Under the pieces are notes generated by a model that was not told where the DNA came from, searched no databases, and saw only the letters and a list, made by a program, of their open reading frames with translations. A program made the position numbers and the translations under genes. A stretch of 64,000 bases of DNA, taken from NCBI GenBank assembly GCA_040954595.2, contig CM082594.2, forward strand, positions 10,354,001-10,418,000, read 5' to 3'. Positions 61,752 to 64,000 of the stretch are shown one piece after another (positions within the stretch are counted from its first letter, which is position 1; every line of letters begins with the position of its first letter). The DNA is from Balanoglossus misakiensis. Taxonomy: Eukaryota; Hemichordata.

Positions 61752-64000
61752 TAATGATCACCCTTCACTTGCAAATGTCAATATGCACGAGAGAATATCA
61801 GCTTGAAATGTACAAATGTCCGTCATTAGCTACTGCTGATTGCAGACGAGATTAAAATTGAACTTTTCCAGTATTCTCAGATAAACATCATCAATCACAA
61901 GCGATCGTGCGCCGTCTTGACATCTTTTAAGAAAATCAATTTTATTCTCCAGCAGATGCAATCACTGAATCCCCAACACACTGAGCAATCTCATCCCTTG
62001 TGTGTAGCTTCAGTGTTTAATGTTTATTTCAGGTGCTTTTTTTATGAAACCCCCCCCCCCCTCAGAGATACAGCAGTTACAGTGTTTTAACTGGGAGTAT
62101 ATACTGTATCCTCAGTGACAATGATTTACATAGTGTGATATCAGCCCACACCAAGCTGCTAACAGTAACACCCTGTGTTTGTATAGTATCAGTTCCTGTA
62201 TTAATAACAGACCCGTTCCCATGGGAATTATCCCTTCCAACACAGACAGAAGAACCCCCAGAAACGTTTCCCATCATTGATGATGACACTGAATTGTCTT
62301 GACCCTGATATTAGAGGCATTGGACACTACCTAAATTTGTTCAACCCGTTTTCCCAAAAGTTTCCATAAATGTTTGAAGTTGCAATGTGCCATATCACAA
62401 ACGGATCGTTCCACTGTAGCTATCACGTTCATTCCTTGTATTCCGACCAACTGTCCCTGGGGAAACGCTCAGATATCTACCCCGCCTGACCTCCTCCCTG
62501 TGCCTGATGAAACGAGCAGTTTTCAGGGCTTTTTCCGAAATGACAGTAGAAATAACGTCTGTTCTCTCGAACCCGGTATCAACCTTACTGTTGAAAACAA
62601 ACTCCCTATCCTGCGCCCCCAAATAAGTAGCCATGATACAATTTACCGGACAAAATGCTTTCTATGTAAAACCACACCAACCCAAAAATCTGATCTGATC
62701 GGATGAATTCCTAAAAGATGTTGCTCTCAAATCACCGCAAAAGAAGGCGATACAAAAGCCCGAGGTAACGTGTTGCGCTGACCTGCGTTAACAGATCCCG
62801 TGAGGAGTACGGTGCCCAGAGCTCAACACATCCCCCCAAACTCTCGTGGCCTCTTTTGCACACAATACAACGGTTCTCAACGAACAACATTCATCAACCA
62901 AACTTGACCACTGCATCACGGCGGTCGGAACTCGTCTTGACGAAGATATCTGCCCACACCGAGCTGCTAACACATCTTAGTTCTCGCGAACGGTGACCTG
63001 GGGTTGGCTATCCGGTATGGATAAAACAGGACTAATCAGGAAAAGTTGCACTGTGCCGAAACTTGACGTTCCTTCTTCATATAGATGCTAATTCTCCCCC
63101 CAAACGCCCTAAGACTAATCACGTGACCCAGAACGCACTTCTGATTGGTGTAGAACTCACCAAGGGCGGGATGAGGAAACCCCTCCATCCGTATCCTCTC
63201 AGACATCACCCAATAACGGTCACCATGGCAACAACACCACGCAAGTGAAGCAATACAAAACACCCTGCCAAATAATAGAACACATGGAATAGCAACTCCA
63301 TGTCAAAAGCCCGTTGCACATGTCATTCCTTTCAAGATTCTCTGGAGGCAACTTTACCCAAGGTAGAACTAGGGCCTACCCCATATCAGTCATTTAAATA
63401 TACGATTCTTGGGATCCCGATGTCGCCTAGGATGAAATGTAGGAACAGAAAGAAAGTTTTAGGAATGATCAATGATAGCGACTGTGTAGAAAAAAAACTG
63501 TCGACAATGAGCGATACTCCTTCGCAAACGCCCACGTACTACTCGGGAGGGATAGAATGCAATCAGAACGCACACGGACTTAGTTAAAGCATTTTTACTT
63601 ACTAAAACATTTTCCCGTATTGTGGTTGTACTTTGTTGGCGTTAATACTAATAGGTATTCTAAATATGATACTTCTAACATATTTCTTGTCTGCATTATG
63701 AATATGCGTTTGCTGTAATCTTTTATCAAAGGAATGAATGTCACATTTAAGTATCTCGTCACGATGATCCTCATCCCTTCTCTCCAAAGAAAAACTGTTT
63801 CTCACACTCTTGAAATGAAACGTCCACTGTTATTCTAGCCAGCATTGTTAATCCATAGCTACGGTGACAACTTCAACACCAACTTAATTAACCCCGGTTG
63901 GGTCGCCATGGAAACCGCGCCAAAGAGCAGAAAGTTAATTGGTTCAAAGAGACATATAACTAAGGCAATCGCGATCTCAAAATGTTGCTTTTCCGGAAGC

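Larger units (their letters stand above)
45025..64000. other. No recognisable gene (repeats listed separately)
   Basis: AT-rich non-coding sequence. The best isolated open frame is 55180-55434 (plus, 84 codons, ...VEYLTVNNMPFAF...LIEPNMFLKVLDKTVW), which reads like protein but has no recognised family or clear exon partners. The promoter of the adhesion GPCR should lie just above 45.0 kb. Confidence 0.5.

Noticed and set aside
62077-62990. Similar short sequence near 62134 and 62945 (GATATC.GCCCACACC.AGCTGCTAACA)
   Set aside because: About 27 bp of similarity only; too short to define a repeat or duplicated exon without a genome search.

Overview
This window is animal nuclear DNA. The coding signal is broken into short exons with GT/AG borders, most of the sequence is non-coding and AT-rich, and there are several microsatellites. 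Both recognisable genes encode animal membrane proteins. A C-type-lectin adhesion GPCR, compact introns and abundant ATAC/CT repeats fit a marine invertebrate. A deuterostome such as a hemichordate, echinoderm or cephalochordate is my guess, but the sequence does not settle this. I see no bacterial operons, CRISPR arrays, rRNA or tRNA.

Layout: 1-27.8 kb is a long stretch without a recognisable gene. It holds a 220-bp (ATAC)n array at 14.9 kb, CT/AAGT microsatellites, a two-copy dispersed repeat (19.34-19.52 kb and 26.03-26.21 kb, inverted relative to each other) and a 0.6-kb element bounded by 54-bp inverted repeats (20.07-20.68 kb). From 27.8 to 45 kb two genes lie head to tail on the minus strand. 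The first is a 20-exon adhesion GPCR (signal peptide, C-type lectin domain, Ser/Thr linker, GAIN domain with an intact HL/T cleavage motif, seven transmembrane helices; 769 aa). About 1 kb beyond its stop codon begins a 10-coding-exon SLC1-family (glutamate/neutral amino acid transporter) gene of 499 aa, preceded by two probable 5'UTR exons. From 45 to 64 kb I again recognise no gene, only repeats, a 0.3-kb direct duplication at 48.4-49.1 kb and a few isolated open frames.

Both gene models were assembled by hand from splice sites. Reading phase is consistent across every junction (1500 and 2310 nt, both divisible by 3), and the joined proteins align to their families without length gaps at the key motifs. 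The most interesting result is that the SLC1 protein keeps the fold and the substrate-binding Asp and Arg of helix TM8 but has lost several otherwise near-invariant cation-site residues (NMDGT reads KKDGS, and the TM8 sodium-site Asp is Tyr). This suggests a transporter with altered ion coupling or a non-transport role. The GPCR shows a possible GAIN cassette exon and a 34-nt exon whose skipping would change both the start codon frame and the presence of a signal peptide. Nothing here is evidence of a wholly new multi-gene system.
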